In this document: positions 12,179 through 24,701 of the stretch, piece after piece
Numbering within the stretch: the stretch's first letter is position 1
How the letters are laid out: every line of letters begins with the position of its first letter
Source of the DNA: Kalaharituber pfeilii
Lineage: Eukaryota > Ascomycota > Pezizomycetes > Pezizales > Pezizaceae
Reading direction: 5' to 3'
Length of the DNA stretch: 64,000 bases
NCBI GenBank assembly: GCA_015179045.1
Contig: WHUZ01000013.1
Location: forward strand, 620,001-684,000
Made by a program: the position numbers and the translations under genes
The notes under the pieces: generated by a model
What the model was told of the DNA's origin: nothing
What the model saw: the letters and a program-made list of their open reading frames with translations, nothing else
Databases searched by the model: none

Positions 12179-13183
12179 TCAAGCACACAGAATCGAAAGC
12201 CCAGGATTCCTACCCATATGGGTATTATCTTCCTCTATCCAGACGACGTCAATCTCGGCGCCAATATCATTGATACCGAAACTGATAACACTCGCATTTA
12301 TATCTTCTTCCACCTGAATTGATTCTATAGCTCCGCAGCTGGTGTCAACCCACAAGTTACATCTTCCACGCCTCAAGTTGATGGACTTGTTCTCGTGCTT
12401 AGATTCCTCAGCCAAGAGCTTGCTTCTGCGACCGGCCTTAGTTGCTGACATCCTCCCAGGGTGTTGACAAACCCCATTAACCGTCGCTGATAGCGGAGAA
12501 GCTGAAGGTACCAGTTCCATCAATGCGGAGTCACCATCGCAGGAATGCGGCTCGAAAAAAATTTCATGGGGCGAATCCATACAAATTGTGGTAGTTTCGC
12601 TAATGCAATCCACATCACTTTCGTCTTGGTCGAAATAGGTATGGTTCATTCTGAAAAGAGCCTCTGGTGGAATGGTTGGAGAACTTGGCCGGCGATCGTC
12701 ATCCATAATCGATTCACGAGAGGACTCTGCATATTCCTTGTCGCACCACGGAGCTGTGAAAGTTGCACTACTCGGTCGGCGCTGTCGGTAGCTTGGGCCT
12801 GCATGGTGAAGGCAGCAAAAAACAATTTCGTTGTCCTTTTGTATGCTGGTATCAAGTTCGTCGTCGCTATCCTGCTGAGAACTAGTCTTTCCTGATTTCG
12901 TGTGAGTGTTGAGTTTCCCAGAGGACTCCATACTGGTAACAAGGTCGCGATTAACTTCATTGAAGACCTTAATGACACAACCGCAACCATCCGAGTTTTC
13001 GCACCCAGATCCCTGGTGACCGCGTTTGTCCTTCTTGGGTGAACGTCTAATTAGTTTACCAACCGTTGAGCGGACATTCTTTGCTTGCGTCCTAGTCCAA
13101 GGCTTCATCTCTGTCCTGCATTCCCGGAAAAACTTCCTTGTCTCCGTCAAAACATTTTTAACCCTAGATTTGATTGTGTTCAT
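12179..13183 (-). CDS. Hypothetical protein, about 334 aa
   Basis: One uninterrupted minus-strand frame is much longer than neighbouring frames. I place the start at ATG 13183 (MNTIKSRVKN); the frame stays open to 13264, but without another ATG. The N-terminal third is Lys/Arg-rich (a KKDKRG patch near residue 50), followed by a Cys-containing GCENSDGCGC stretch and a Ser/Asp-rich acidic middle. The last 60 residues are hydrophobic-polar alternating (CNLWVDTSCGAIESIQVEED). No signal peptide, membrane segment or known domain is evident. A TATATATATA run at about 13300-13318 lies about 120 bp upstream of the ATG and could be the promoter. Function unknown; it may be lineage-specific. Confidence 0.55.
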   Translation of the reverse strand: MNTIKSRVKNVLTETRKFFRECRTEMKPWTRTQAKNVRSTVGKLIRRSPKKDKRGHQGSGCENSDGCGCVIKVFNEVNRDLVTSMESSGKLNTHTKSGKTSSQQDSDDELDTSIQKDNEIVFCCLHHAGPSYRQRRPSSATFTAPWCDKEYAESSRESIMDDDRRPSSPTIPPEALFRMNHTYFDQDESDVDCISETTTICMDSPHEIFFEPHSCDGDSALMELVPSASPLSATVNGVCQHPGRMSATKAGRRSKLLAEESKHENKSINLRRGRCNLWVDTSCGAIESIQVEEDINASVISFGINDIGAEIDVVWIEEDNTHMGRNPGLSILCA

Positions 13184-13349
13184 GTCCACAAGACAACGAA
13201 ACTTTGATGCTGAAAATATTGGCGGCAAGTCCTGGTAGGTGCTGGTTCTTAGATGGCAAGTCACTTGGGAAGCAAAGGGACGAAGCTGTGTTGTAGGGGA
13301 TATGTATATATATATAAAATTGTGTGAAGTTTAGAGACGAGCACATAAT

Positions 13350-16132
13350 ACGGCTTCGGCTGATTTAAATATTGGATTTGTGATATGTACATATTCGGCT
13401 CTTAGGCTCAGATTACTTGAGTCACAGCCAATAATCCTACAGGTACTATTTCATTGACGAATGCCTCAATCCTTGTGCCACAGAAAATGGTGGGATCGGC
13501 AACTGTTCAGATTTGCATTTTCTTTTTTTTTTTTTTTTTTTTTTTCCTTTTCTTCCCTTTTTCCTGAGGCTCTGAAGCTAGGGTCCGAGACAAGGCTTCG
13601 TTGGGTCACCAGTCGCGGTGACAACATGCATCATGGTGCGGTAATGCATCGGAAACCAAAATCTGGTAACAAGTTAAATTTGCGCATCACAGTATTGTGA
13701 TCTCATGGTCTTGCCATGGTTGCGTACTTGACCAATTGTGCCCCACTGGGAGAGCTCCCCCTGCTCATCTGGGTTTTGGTATTAACTTCCTATCGAAAAC
13801 ATCAGATGGACATCTCAAAATTCAATGTTGAAGAGGCAGTTGCGAGTTCTTTTTTTTTGGCTTTGACGGGCACATCTTGAATGTAATGGGTACTTGGATA
13901 ACTAGGACACTCAACTCGAGAAAAGCCCCGTCAGGCAGTTTCAGCGGCCGAAGGCCACGTCGGTGATTCCGCGCTATGTAATTCGTTATAGTGGAAACAT
14001 ATTGGTTCGCTATCTACGACCAATCACAATATGCGGCTCATTCATTAATCGAGGCATCTTGCGTGGGATGCTTACCAGTCTGATTTCAAACTGGGGAGAT
14101 TCTTCCGTGTTTCAAACTAGCTGTACATGCTAACGCCGCAAATGATTACATCTACATGATTTTTCCGTCCCAGTGTTAGAGTAGTATCTGCTGAGATATA
14201 CAAGCAACATTAAGACCTGGTCCGCGGAGTTGCAATATGCCTGGCTGCCTTTAACTCAAAAAGCATATTGCGAACCGTTGAATGATGACATAGGCATCGT
14301 GGCATGTCACCCATGGAACTTACCATTATGTCGGGTACCTAGGCTCGCTGAGCAGGCTGGCGGTCACCTAGCTGAGCTGAGCTCAACGGGCTCGGCGCAC
14401 ATATAAATGCGCGCTGAAACAAAAAACGGTACCACCCCTGATTAGGAGCCAATAGTATCGATCGAACATTTATTGATTTGCCTGAAATAGGTTTCTTGTT
14501 GCGGAGCTGTGTTTACCGGTTGATGGTTTAAGGGGGGGGGGGGGTCTTGGGATACGACAGCATAACCCTCATCATAGCTGTCAACCGTTTGACACGTAGT
14601 ACACTTTGGCTCCCGCCTGGGAAACAATTGCATTGTTGAGCTACATTTCTAGCCTCTTTCTCGTATTTTGAAATCAGATTAATTTTCCTTGCAGCTTTTC
14701 GTTTGAATTCGATACTACAATAGGGCAGCCACAAATGTGTTCGTTTCCCAAGCGAGTTGGAATTGACGAATAGACAGAGAATTCGCCGAATCGTATCCTA
14801 GGACAACCAATATACCAAAACCACAAGTCGGGAATCTGGGGATAACAGGCAAAGGAGCGCTGGATTACTCCACCTTCGAAAGGTTTTCTTCCGTTGCAAT
14901 TGCTGGAGTCTACCACGAGGCCATGCCGCCACGGAATTGAAGCATTTGTGTTGTGGAGGGTCAGACACACAACTGGAACCCTATCTGGATTAACTGGGCG
15001 GTACACGAGTGAAGATATTTTTTATTAAAAAATAAAGACCAGTGATCAGTGACTCCCGGTGTCGCCGATAGTTGCTGCAAAGCATAATACCTTAACTCCG
15101 TTCTTTGAGTATATGTACTGCTAGGCTAGTGAAACTTGTGAATATTGCTTATTTGGGTTAAGCTTATTAAAGGCTCTATAGCCTGGTGGGCATGTTGGCA
15201 CGTTGTTTCCAACGTTCTTTAAGCCCTACTCAGCCACAGGCGACCCTCTGAGGTTAATGTACACCTGGGGGCGTATGACGACGAGGACAAGTCTGGGTCC
15301 ACGTCGCCTATGGATCAATCTAGAGGGGGGGGGGTATGGACGGCGACCTTGCGGAGGGGGCTCCGCATGCGCACTTGCGTCGTTGGGGCTGGAAACGCTT
15401 ACATGAGTATCATAGAGGTTATGCTCAACTGCCGAGGATCAATATGACAGCAAAGTTTCTCAGGGTGCTACCCGTCCATGGTCCGCAACGAGCTACCAAA
15501 TGAGCCGGAAGGCTACTAGGTGCTACTTAAAATTACAGTACACAGCCATAATGCCAAGACAGTTCGAGCCGCATCAGCCGCATCGGCTGCGGGAATGGAT
15601 GCGTTGGAGTGTATACGTGTACCAGATTCTAGCACCGGCAAGTGTGCCACACCTCCAGGCGCAAGACAAGGCTTGAAGAAGATTGGATTGCATACGAGAC
15701 GGTAGAGTACGTCGATATCCATTGAACAATATTATTTCTTCGTCTCTTGTCTGAAAAATTTTTTTCGGGGGGGGGGCCCTGCATGCGTCATGAGGCTTCG
15801 CGAGGCATCGGTGCTTGTATGTACCTGGAGCCTTCCTCCAGTTGAGCATCCAACCAGACTACCGATCGACGTGCGGATCGGATGCCAAGGAGACAAGCGA
15901 GAGGGGCATTGGGCCGTTGCCCAGAGCGGCAAGGTGCTAGCGGCCTAGAGTCACGTGGCAGAGCCAAGACTCACGTAAGCATAAGCAAAAATCTTGGCCT
16001 GGGAACTTGGGCGCGTCCTCCTGAACCGCGAAGCGTGAGTGCGACGAGACATCAGGGAGACAAATTATCTGGATAGCAACTCAAGAATAGACGAAAGGCG
16101 ATTGTGGGATAGTGTGTGAACAACCGCGCGCG
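13350..16132. other. Intergenic, low-complexity tracts, no supportable gene
   Basis: The interval contains a T tract at 13521-13545, G runs near 14531-14543, 15325-15333 and 15768-15777, and GAGCTGAGCTC-type sequence near 14.37 kb. Minus-strand frames at 14.5-15.0 kb lack domains and are broken. Confidence 0.45.
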
Positions 16133-17981
16133 ATGTCGAGCTTCTACACACTGGAGCCGCAGACGACGTACGTTTCGTTTCCCTCGATCATCATCGTGGC
16201 CATCCGCGCCCGCTCCACCGCAAGAGTGGAAACTTAGATTTGACAGGCTAACTTAGGGATTCCGCAGGGCAAAAGTGCTCATGCACACGACCGCGGGTGA
16301 CCTCGACCTCGAACTCTGGGCGACCCAATGCCCGCTCACCTGCCGGAGCTTTCTCCAACATTGCCTTGACGGCTACTATGACAACACCATATTCCACCGG
16401 CTCGTTCCGGGATTCATACTTCAGGGCGGTGACCCCACCGGGACCGGATACGGCGGAGACTCAATCTATCCTGAGGGCGTGTTTCAAGATGAGTTCCATT
16501 CTCGGCTCAAGTTTAATAGGAGGGGTCTACTGGGAATGGCGAATTCCGGCAAGAAAGACGACAATGGAAGTCAGTTTTTCTTTACGCTAGCGGAAACAAA
16601 AGAACTTAATGGGAAGAATACGGTGTTTGGCAAGGTGGTGGGGGAGACGATATACAATCTCGTCAAAATGGGAGAAAGGGAGTTGGAGAAAGAAGGGAGC
16701 GAGCGGATGCTGTATCCTGTCCGGATCACTGGAACGGAGGTGTTGGTAAATCCGTTTGAGGAGATGGTGGGGAGGGTGGTGGAGAAAAGGGAAGAGCCGA
16801 GAGAGGAGAAGAAGGAGGAGAAGAGAAAGAAAGGGGTAGGGAAGAAGAAGGGCAAGAAGCAGTTGTTGAGTTTTGGGGAAGAGGTTGAGGAGGGGGATGT
16901 GGAGATGCCAGTAAGCAAAATGAAGTTTGATGCGAGGTTAGTTAAGGAAGTGCTGGAGGAGAAGGAGGAGAAGGAGGAAGAGGCGGAGAATGCGAAAGAC
17001 AAGGCGAAAACTGGCCGTGATGGGGAGCCGGTGGCGAAGAAGGCGAGAGCTTCTGCTCCTGCTACAGCGGCCGCACAAAGGAAGTCACGCACAAAGTCCC
17101 CTGCATCAGACAAGTCACGATCACCATCACCGCCCTCTACCTCAAAACCCCCGGTCAAAAAATCCACGACTATACCTATCCCCTCCCGCTCACCGACACC
17201 GGAGCCCACGCCCAGAGAAGCGGACTCGTTTCTTGCGAAAACGAATGCACAAATCGAGGCTCTGAAGACGTCACTTAAGCGTGGGCATGATCGTTCAGAG
17301 ACTGCTGCTGCAGTGCAACAGGGACAGAAGAAGTCGCTATTGGAAATTCAGAAGGCGATGTTACCTGCTACGTCCGTCATGGGGCGGAAGAGAAAACGGA
17401 AGGGCGGCAGGGGTGGGGAGGCAGAAGAAGCGGATGAGGATGCGATGGAGGCACTGGAGAGATTCAAGCGGAAGCTGGAGAAGGCAAAGGAAATCAGTAG
17501 TAATGACGATGTGACGCCCTCTGCAGGGCGGGATAGAACTCCCGGTGAGGAGGCCAGGATGCAGGAAGAGAACCAAGATGTAGGAGCGGAGGAGGAAGAG
17601 TATCAGCTCTGCGACCTACACTTTATCCCACATTGCCAATCGTGCAAGTCATGGGAGGCAGCGAATCAGGGTGGCGAGGATGCCGATGTAGGTGGAGGTG
17701 ACGTGAAGTCGGAGGACTTCTTGGGACATATTTTGAGGTTTGAGAAGGATAGGTTGGGCAAGGATTTGAAGTGGAAAAAGGACCACGAGTATGATGATGG
17801 ACTGGTGGTGATTGATCCACGGGAGAGGGAGAAGGAGGTGCTGGGCAAGAGTAAGGGGAAAGGCGGTGGGGGAGGTAGGGAGTGGGATAGGGATAAGGGG
17901 AGGAGGGGAGTGGTGGGGGATAGGGGGAGGGAAAGGGGAGGCGGAGGGAGTGGTGGTCGAGGTGAAGGGGGCAGGAGATGA
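16133..17981 (+). CDS. CWC27: Spliceosome-associated cyclophilin CWC27
   Basis: There are two exons. Exon 1 (16133-16167, MSSFYTLEPQTT) joins exon 2 (16268-17981) across a 100-bp intron with GTACGT donor, CTAAC branch and CCGCAG acceptor, giving 582 aa. Residues 13-175 are a cyclophilin-type PPIase fold with YYDNTIFHR, GGDPTGTG, FNRRGLLGMAN and GSQFFFTL. The catalytic Trp is replaced by Glu (about 124) and the active-site His by Asn (about 129). The Trp-to-Glu change is known in CWC27, so isomerase activity is probably lost. The tail is Lys/Glu-rich and ends in a conserved-looking block (LCDLHFIPHCQSCKSW, then FEKDRLGKDLKWKKDHEYDD) typical of fungal CWC27. The family acts in the activated spliceosome in the nucleus. 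Confidence 0.93.
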
Positions 17982-18299
17982 GAGGCGAGGGATGAAGGAG
18001 AGAGGAGTGGGTAGGGCAGGAATGTATTTATTTGTTTCATTACGGGCGATATCTAGCATAGTTGTGCGTTTTTTTATATACAGCATGGGATTTATGAACT
18101 ATTAGTAAGCTTAAGCTTTGCACTGACTGCTACTGAACCTACGAAATTCAATGAAGCAAACGTTACATTTTTCCATTGGGAGAGGGAAAAATAGGACCAA
18201 AAAAAGGGAACTGAATTCCTCTCCGAGCAACTACGAAACCGAGACGAAGATTTTTTTTCTTTTTTTTTTTTCCCCCTTGTGCTTCCTTTCTTCTAGAAT
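17982..18299. other. CWC27 3' flank
   Basis: Purine-rich 3' flank, then AT-rich sequence and a T tract at about 18250-18272. No gene is seen. Confidence 0.4.
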
Positions 18300-19289
18300 G
18301 TGTTTTGGAAGTTCTCCTCGTTTGAATTCTTCTTCGTTCGCAGCAACTAAAGATGTTAGAGACAGAGATATCAGTACTGGACAACCCTCTTTCCCAGCTC
18401 GAATTCAAACTAGGGCCGTCAATAAGGCCTCCCCATGACCTCTTACAATTAGACAAACCGAGCACCGAAAGAACAGCAACACCTCACTAAGGGTGAGGAG
18501 GATGCGCTGGTTAAGTGGGCAAGTGACCTGGGCTTTCCAGTTCACCTCCCTATGCTGCGTGCCAGGGGTTTGCATATTCTTCCAAGCAAAGGTTGGCACT
18601 ACTAGTAACACTTCCTTAAATGGCATCCTTGAATTGATTCGAAATATATCAATATCTGGAGTGCATACCCGTATTATTTTTGAATTTTAGAACCTGGCGC
18701 TAGACGGATAAGGTGTAGGCGAGGACTCTTGGTATGTACCTCACTCTGCTTTGACCTCGTCTCATGGTTCATTCAGGTGTAGCATCATACCCCTGCTGTA
18801 TATGCCAACCGAGTTCAGTAGATTTCAACCATCCAGCGGGAGGTTCTAAAATTCAAAATAATACGGTACGTATTGACATCACTTTTGTCACGCTCACGTA
18901 TGGACGGGACTGTCTGACTGCCGAAGATTGCATAGCCACCTTTCCGCAAGCAGACAAGCTCGGCCGAACTGATATGCCAAGGACTCGAGTGAGACCCGCT
19001 AAGCCGCAGCCGATTGTTTTTGGCGAGCCGTCCCGGCCCAGATTATTAGCCACTTGACACCTCGGCACAGATATCGGCACCGTATTCCCGATGTTGATTA
19101 ACCTTTTCATTCCGTTTATAACCGCCCTGTCCTGCCTTCCCATCTGTCTTGCTGATATTGCCATTGTTTCCTATGTCGGTGGATCACATGGATATAAAGG
19201 TCCTGGGGCACGCTCCTGTAGATACTTCTTCTCTTCGTACGATGTCTTGCCAATCAACAGACCCGTCTAGTTCCTAATCTTTCTACCTT

Positions 19290-19545
19290 CTCGCTGCTTT
19301 CCGCCGCCGTAGACTGCCGAACCCCCATAGTCCACCGCCGCCATAGCCCACCAAACCCTCAGACCGCTGCCTCCGAACCGTAGCCTCTGAACCGTAACCT
19401 TCGAACCGCAGCCGCTGAACCGCCGCTGCCGGACTGCTATAGACCGCCGCCTCCGCCGAACCGTAACCTCTAACCCGTAACCGTCGAACTGCCGCCACCA
19501 AACTGCTGCCGTCAAACCGCCGCCGAACCGCCGCCGCCGCTATCG
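19290..19545. repeat. Degenerate CCGAACCGCCGC-type minisatellite
   Basis: Variants of CCGAACCGTAACC and AACCGCCGCC recur over about 255 bp inside the decayed pogo element. It probably expanded after transposase function was lost. Confidence 0.65.
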
Positions 19546-20118
19546 TACCACTTGGCAATGCCATAACCAGGTAGTTGCACAGAACCACCCGCCTTCCGAA
19601 CGTGACAACTTCCGATAATTTATGGAATTGTGATGAGAAGGGTATTGTCATGGAAGTTGCCTATTCCAATCTCCACAAGTCAATTGTGCATGCCGGGCCT
19701 GGTCGGAAGATCCCGGTCACTGATCAAGAGTTCGTCACTGTACTTGAGAGTCTTAATGCTGGAGACAAGGCTACACCACCTTTCATTGTATGCCAAAGCA
19801 ATAAGCCACAGGCATAGCTTCTACGGCGAGGAGAGCATGAGATGCATAAGCAGCCACGAAGCTTTGGCTGCTCGAAAAGCGGTTTTATGGACGATGGCCT
19901 AGGTCTTGAGTATATGATGTATCACTTCGAGGTACACATACGCCCTGCTACTGATACTCTCCATTGTCCCTTTTTGTCACCCTCACAAACTCTCTCTTCC
20001 TCTTATTCTCCTTCCGTTCACTCCGAACTTTGATCAATGTCACAATTATCCGACAGCGGCCCATCGACAAGGAACCGATGACAGACACACCCCATAGGGC
20101 GAGATATCCAACATGACG

Positions 20119-20215
20119 TCCATAAAACGCTTCCGAGTCAGTAATAACTTCCGAGCCAATAACCTCCGAGCGAGTAGCAACTTCCGAGCGAGCAGTAACT
20201 TCCACGCCAGCACCT
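20119..20215. repeat. Short minisatellite, AACTTCCGAGCGAGTAGT-like unit
   Basis: About five imperfect units of 15-18 bp containing AACTTCCGAGC lie within the pogo remnant between its DDE motifs. Confidence 0.6.
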
Positions 20216-21057
20216 ACTCGACTTACCAGAGTGTTAGTACCCCCAACCTACCTAGCACCAACAGCGCACCCAACAGCTCTGACAATACGATTCCCTGGAA
20301 GCTTCTCATCGTGGATGGTCATAGCTCACATACAGCATGGCTGGTGGTTGATTATGCCTTAAATCACTGAATTAAAATGATATGCTTACCACCCCACGCA
20401 ATGCATGTCATGCAGCCTCTTGATGTAGGCTGCTTTTCGCCCCTATTGACGCACTATTTTTAAGTCCTTAGAGGACAGGGTCTGTACTGCACCGAAGGAT
20501 ATACTGCGCAAACCTGAATTCTGGGTACCTGTGTGAGGAGCATGCGATTCGCTACTGGCAGAAAAAACGATAGACCACGATCAAAGCTAGTTCCTTATCA
20601 TAAAGTTCCAAATACATATTTAGGTCGAGTTTCGAGCTTTCCGGAATGTGAACTTTATGTTACGTTTCCACATCTCTACTATGATGACAGACGCACGAAT
20701 TACTTGACAGATGACCAACTGGAACGCTTTATTACGGTCGCGCTTCTCAATCACTAATCCAGCACCTTCCCGGGTCTGCGCACGCGATAGCAGATTTACT
20801 CCGGAAGCGATTCAAGGTGCTTGACGAGGTAGTAGCTGCTGGTCAGTGGATGAGAATCAGGTTGTACCAATTAAAGAATGCTTCCGCTACCGCAGCAACG
20901 CCGGTGTTGAATACTCTGGCAAAAGAGAAGGCAGCTCGAGCCGCTGCAGATAAGGCAGTGATGACACCAGAACCTCGAACTACTGTCATGGCACATGTCG
21001 AGTATCTCGATGGAGTCTTATGAAAAAAAGAATTCAGAGAAGAAATGGGTTGGAAAG

Positions 21058-21337
21058 GATTGCTACGGTGGAGCGGATGAAAAGAGGTTTTATACGAGGA
21101 ATGGAATAAAGTTACAGTGGAAGATATAAACAAGAAAATAAGTAAACTATCATCAATTATGTCTAAATGTATCAATATAAGTGGAGGAAATAACTACGCA
21201 GATTGCTACAGTGGAGCGGATGAAAGAGGTTCTATACGAGGAATATTAGAGTGGAGGACATAAATTAAGGAAATAAGTAAACTATTATCAATATTGTCTA
21301 AATGTATCAATACAAGTGGAGGAAATACTACGCAGTC
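21058..21337. repeat. Tandem duplication, about 140-bp unit twice
   Basis: Blocks at 21058-21200 and 21201-21337 both begin GATTGCTACxGTGGAGCGGATGA. They share GTAAACTAT.ATCAATxxTGTC, TAAATGTATCAATA and AAGTGGAGGAAATA with small indels. It follows directly on the pogo remnant and may be its terminal region. Confidence 0.75.
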
Positions 21338-21524
21338 AGCTTGATACAATCATGTATATAGAGATATAAGAAAAGTGGGGAAGATCGCCATAACGGCTGA
21401 CAATGCTTTGCAGTTACAAGTAACTGCAACAGTTAAGCCTCAGCACTTTGGCGCCCTCACCAAAAAACACCCAATGTAGTCAATATCTCACTAAATAGTA
21501 TTTGCATATACGTGATACATTTAG

Positions 21525-21895
21525 GTATGGGCTAAATTAAGTGCGCTGATTTCAAAAATCTACAAGGAAAAAGATGCATAAGCTTCATCTGCCGCATCTA
21601 CAATTTTATGTACCTGATCACCTGGTGAAAAAAATGGAGCTTCGGATGCATATATATACAAGTAAGTTGCAATACTGCAGATCTTGAGCCTCTGCTGACC
21701 CCGTGTTGTGGTATAGGCTGTGCCATTGCCGCGAGCGTATGGTTCACCAAGGAGGCTGCTTTGGAGCGAATATAAGGCCTCAGGATTTGGAGGGGGTTGT
21801 TCTGCAAGTTAGTGCTCGAGGTCCTTGAGAAATTTTGAAGTTAGATGCGGCAGATGAAGCTCTTTTGTGGAATCAGCGCCGTCAATTTAGCGCAT
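21525..21895. mobile_element. Foldback/TIR element, about 370 bp
   Basis: The left end (21525-21601: GGCTAAATTAAGTGCGCTGA, then AGCTTCATCTGCCGCATCTA) is repeated inverted at 21843-21895. The left arm has an extra block of about 20 bp. A related single terminus (GGGGCTAAATCGACTGCGCT) occurs at about 22981-23000. No coding sequence was recognised inside. Confidence 0.55.
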
Positions 21896-23263
21896 ACTGT
21901 GCCCAATGGATTGATAGTGACTGCATTGGCGCCAAGGTTACACCCTATGCCCATCGTGGACTTCGGAAGAGCTGCTGAACCATCAGCTGGGAGTCCGCAT
22001 TGAGCAGCCTTAGGGAAGGTAGCTACCACCAAGGCATCCATAATGGTCTGAGAGGATTCTGTCCAACTTCGTCCACTCTACGGCCCTCCTCCTCTGTACG
22101 GACAATTTTGCTCGATCATATCATCTGTTAGCCTTTTCACATTATTGGTAGTTCGTGTCAGTGCGGTGCTTATCGTTACCCTATCTTTCCGTTTCGCTTA
22201 CTGAAACCTGGCTTGCTATACCTTCCTGATTCAGTATCCTGACGTCGTCCACCCATATTAATATCCATGTATAAGCTTGAAACTTATGCGACTCTAGATT
22301 GTTCAATAAATTAAACGGATATTTTCATACATTCGTCTGCGGGCCCATCACCCCCACTGCGTGAAACCCCGCGGGGATTGATTCTTTGGTATGCTCACCA
22401 GAAGCCAATTGATAAAACTACTCGTTGTTTATGTATACAGGTCATATAAATTCAATGCATGAAGGTACTGTAAGGCTTTCAAATTGCATGTATAGTCCTC
22501 TGAGGTTAAGGCTCGAGAGCGGAGAAAAATAAATCATCGTTCTTGACTGCCGTGACCATGTCAACTCTTGAGTTGATCTATAGTCCATGCCACAGAGCGG
22601 AGCGATGATAATCCAGCATGATTCCGATTTTGTTTCGTGTTGTCCGAAACAACGTCAAGTTAGTTATTTCAATCAAGCGATGGATATAAAGCGTCGAATG
22701 TGCGATCGATCTAATCGCCTCAATCAGCCCATATTAGACTACCCCCTAATTCCCTCTTTGAGCCTTAACAAATTAAACCGATGAATTTTTTCGGCTTATT
22801 CCAGATTTTTGTGGAAGCTCTGTCGGTTAGAACATGTTTGAATCTTCTTCTTGGCCCTGCCTTGGAAAACAGGTTACTGTATGTGCTATTTTTTTTTATC
22901 AGCAACTACGCAAGTTCGAGCACAGCTTCTCGTTTTAGCAGTCAAAATAGATCTCTGACATATGCGACGAATTAATCCTGGGGCTAAATCGACTGCGCTG
23001 GCTCCAAATCTGGAGGAGAAAAGGTGAAAAGGCTGCACATCATCAGCTTTATCAGCTCTCTGCCCTGCGAAATAGCCCCTTCCAGCGCTTACATGCATAT
23101 ATCCACTCACTGGAATACTTCACCTGGTCACACAGTAGTGGCATTGGTACTGCTAGTGTAGTAATAGAAGGTTAGTTTAAAGCTCGAGAGCTGCAGCATA
23201 TTATACGCATCTTCAAGGGTACAGACAAAATACTTGCAACGGATTGCCTGCTGCGATCCCGAC

Positions 23264-24050
23264 CACCTCCAAATCCGATGCCAGTGACCGTGATTCCACC
23301 CCAGCTGGCTCTGAATTGAGCCCAATAAGTATAGGAGTTTTTATCCAGGTCCCCTCTCCGCTCCCAGATGCTTCCATCTCCAGTGCTACAGATTTCAATT
23401 TTGCAGGTACCGTAGCATCCACCCAACTGTGAGCTCTTCAAATTCTCGTCCAATATCAGCCACAGCAGCTTCTTGCCTACATCCCCGCTCAAGCCCTAGT
23501 CGACGACGTTCTCCCCTGTCGCACATGGTCCGGTAAGAACCAGCTGACGACTCTGGCTCGATTGAGCGGCTGCCGCTGCAATTGCCGCTAAAAGTTCACG
23601 CTTTCGAGCGGAGGAAAGATAGACAGTTCAATTAATCGTACATACCTACATGACCCGCCGCCTTATATGTCCTTCGCAGCGGCCCAACAATTTTCCGACA
23701 ATAGGGATATGCACAGGGATACAAATAACACAGACTATCCGCCGGTACCGCCATTCCACCCGCTTAACTATCCGCCAGTTCCACAATTTATGATCCACAT
23801 GCGGTGCCGGGATTAGCCCGTCGGTACAACAGCCGCCACCCCCCAGGGCGAGGGTTGGAACTGATAGTGGGTGCGTTGCGGGGGACGGGCGGGGGGGAGT
23901 GCGGGAGAGCTTCAAGTTGAAATCTGTAACTCTAGAGCTGCTTGAGGTGTCTAGGAGAGGAGCTACGGCCTGTAACAGAGCTCCTACACCTATAGAGCTC
24001 AATTCGGAGCCTGCTGGGTCGAAATCGGAGCTGCTGGAGTCAGACTCAGG
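23264..24050. repeat. Inverted pair of diverged repeats, arms about 150 bp
   Basis: The arm at 23264-23412 (minus) and the arm at 23897-24050 (plus) are homologous. Both contain TTGAAATCTGTA and then AGCTCAATTC.GAGCC.GCTGG (or GGGCTCAATTCAGAGCC), and both read through as LKSV.LE...LNSEPAG-like peptides. They are probably fragments of a dispersed repeat inserted in opposite orientations. Between them is a segment (GGTGCCGGGATTAGCCCGTC, about 23800) with a relative at about 39480. Confidence 0.55.
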
Positions 24051-24210
24051 AGTTGGCAAGGTTAAAAGTTGCCACTTTAGTGTGAAAAGTAGGATTCAGG
24101 CTCTATATATGAAGGTACGTACAGCACTATGCTGCTGCAAATTCCGAGCTTTTGCTAACCTCACCTCATACTATCGGTGCCAACAGCGCGCGAGCACGTG
24201 GGCGCAGCAG

Positions 24211-24263
24211 GGTTTTTTTTTATTTCACGTGACCCCGCATGCAGCTGTTCGCCAAGGCAGGGC
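24211..24263 (-). mobile_element. Ultra-short LINE 3'-end insertion (family 2) with 10-bp TSD
   Basis: The minus strand reads GGCGAACAGCTGCATGCGGG, then GTCACGTGAAAT and oligo(A). This is nearly the same as the terminus of the 44.4-kb element. GGCGCAGCAG flanks it on both sides (24201-24210 and 24264-24273). The whole insert is 53 bp. Confidence 0.75.
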
Positions 24264-24701
24264 GGCGCAGCAGAGTAGCTATGAGCTCAGTAGAGCCGGA
24301 AAGCTATTCTGCAAGGTAGTAAAGCGCATAACATTGTCGAAGCTATACGCCCTAGATGTAGTCTTTCACCATATTTGGAATCAGCACATTCAATGTAGCC
24401 GGGTTCATACTTAGTAGTGCCGTGCACCTACCAGCCCACTAGCTGAGAGAAACTGCCCACATTCGGCAGTCGCAGAGAATGCCAAGGCGCTTACGTTACC
24501 ATACGCCCATCGTTACCCCTCCGGGACTGGTAGTCTCTGCAAAGATACTAGTCTGGTTGCACAAGGATACCAGCACAATTTGGTGAGTAAACAGCTTGGC
24601 TGTAGCGGGGAGCTGTGGATGTGTACTCGTATCTAACAAGAGTCTTCACTACTATCAGCGCTTGCTTCACAACAGATCAACAAAAAAAGAAATTAGCCAG
24701 C

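Larger units (their letters stand above)
18300..21020 (+). pseudogene. Degenerate pogo/Fot1-like transposase (HTH-CENPB plus DDE_1)
   Basis: Pieces of one transposase lie in order but in shifting frames with stops. At about 18480-18600 LTKGEEDALVKWASDLGFP resembles the Tc5/CENP-B helix-turn-helix. At about 19610-19800 there is LWNCDEKGIV and a GDKATPPFIV segment. Near 20310 LLIVDGHSSH carries the second catalytic Asp region. At about 20385-20460 LPPHAMHVMQPLDVGCFSP gives the third motif. A C-terminal remnant ends near 21020. About 1 kb of minisatellite-rich sequence separates the HTH from the DDE parts. No functional protein can be read. Family knowledge gives the DDE_1 motifs; the order and decay are seen directly. 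Confidence 0.78.

Noticed and set aside
14528..15006. Minus-strand frames, one containing a stretch reminiscent of translated tRNA sequence (WRHGLVVDSSN)
   Set aside because: The underlying DNA does not fold as a tRNA, the frames are interrupted, and no domain or splice model could be supported.
17649..18086. Pro/Ser-rich minus-strand frames opposite the CWC27 tail
   Set aside because: They mirror the Lys/Glu/Gly-rich plus-strand coding sequence.
23899..24414. 171-codon plus-strand frame
   Set aside because: It runs through an inverted repeat arm and across a LINE-tail insertion with TSD, so it is not an ancestral coding unit.
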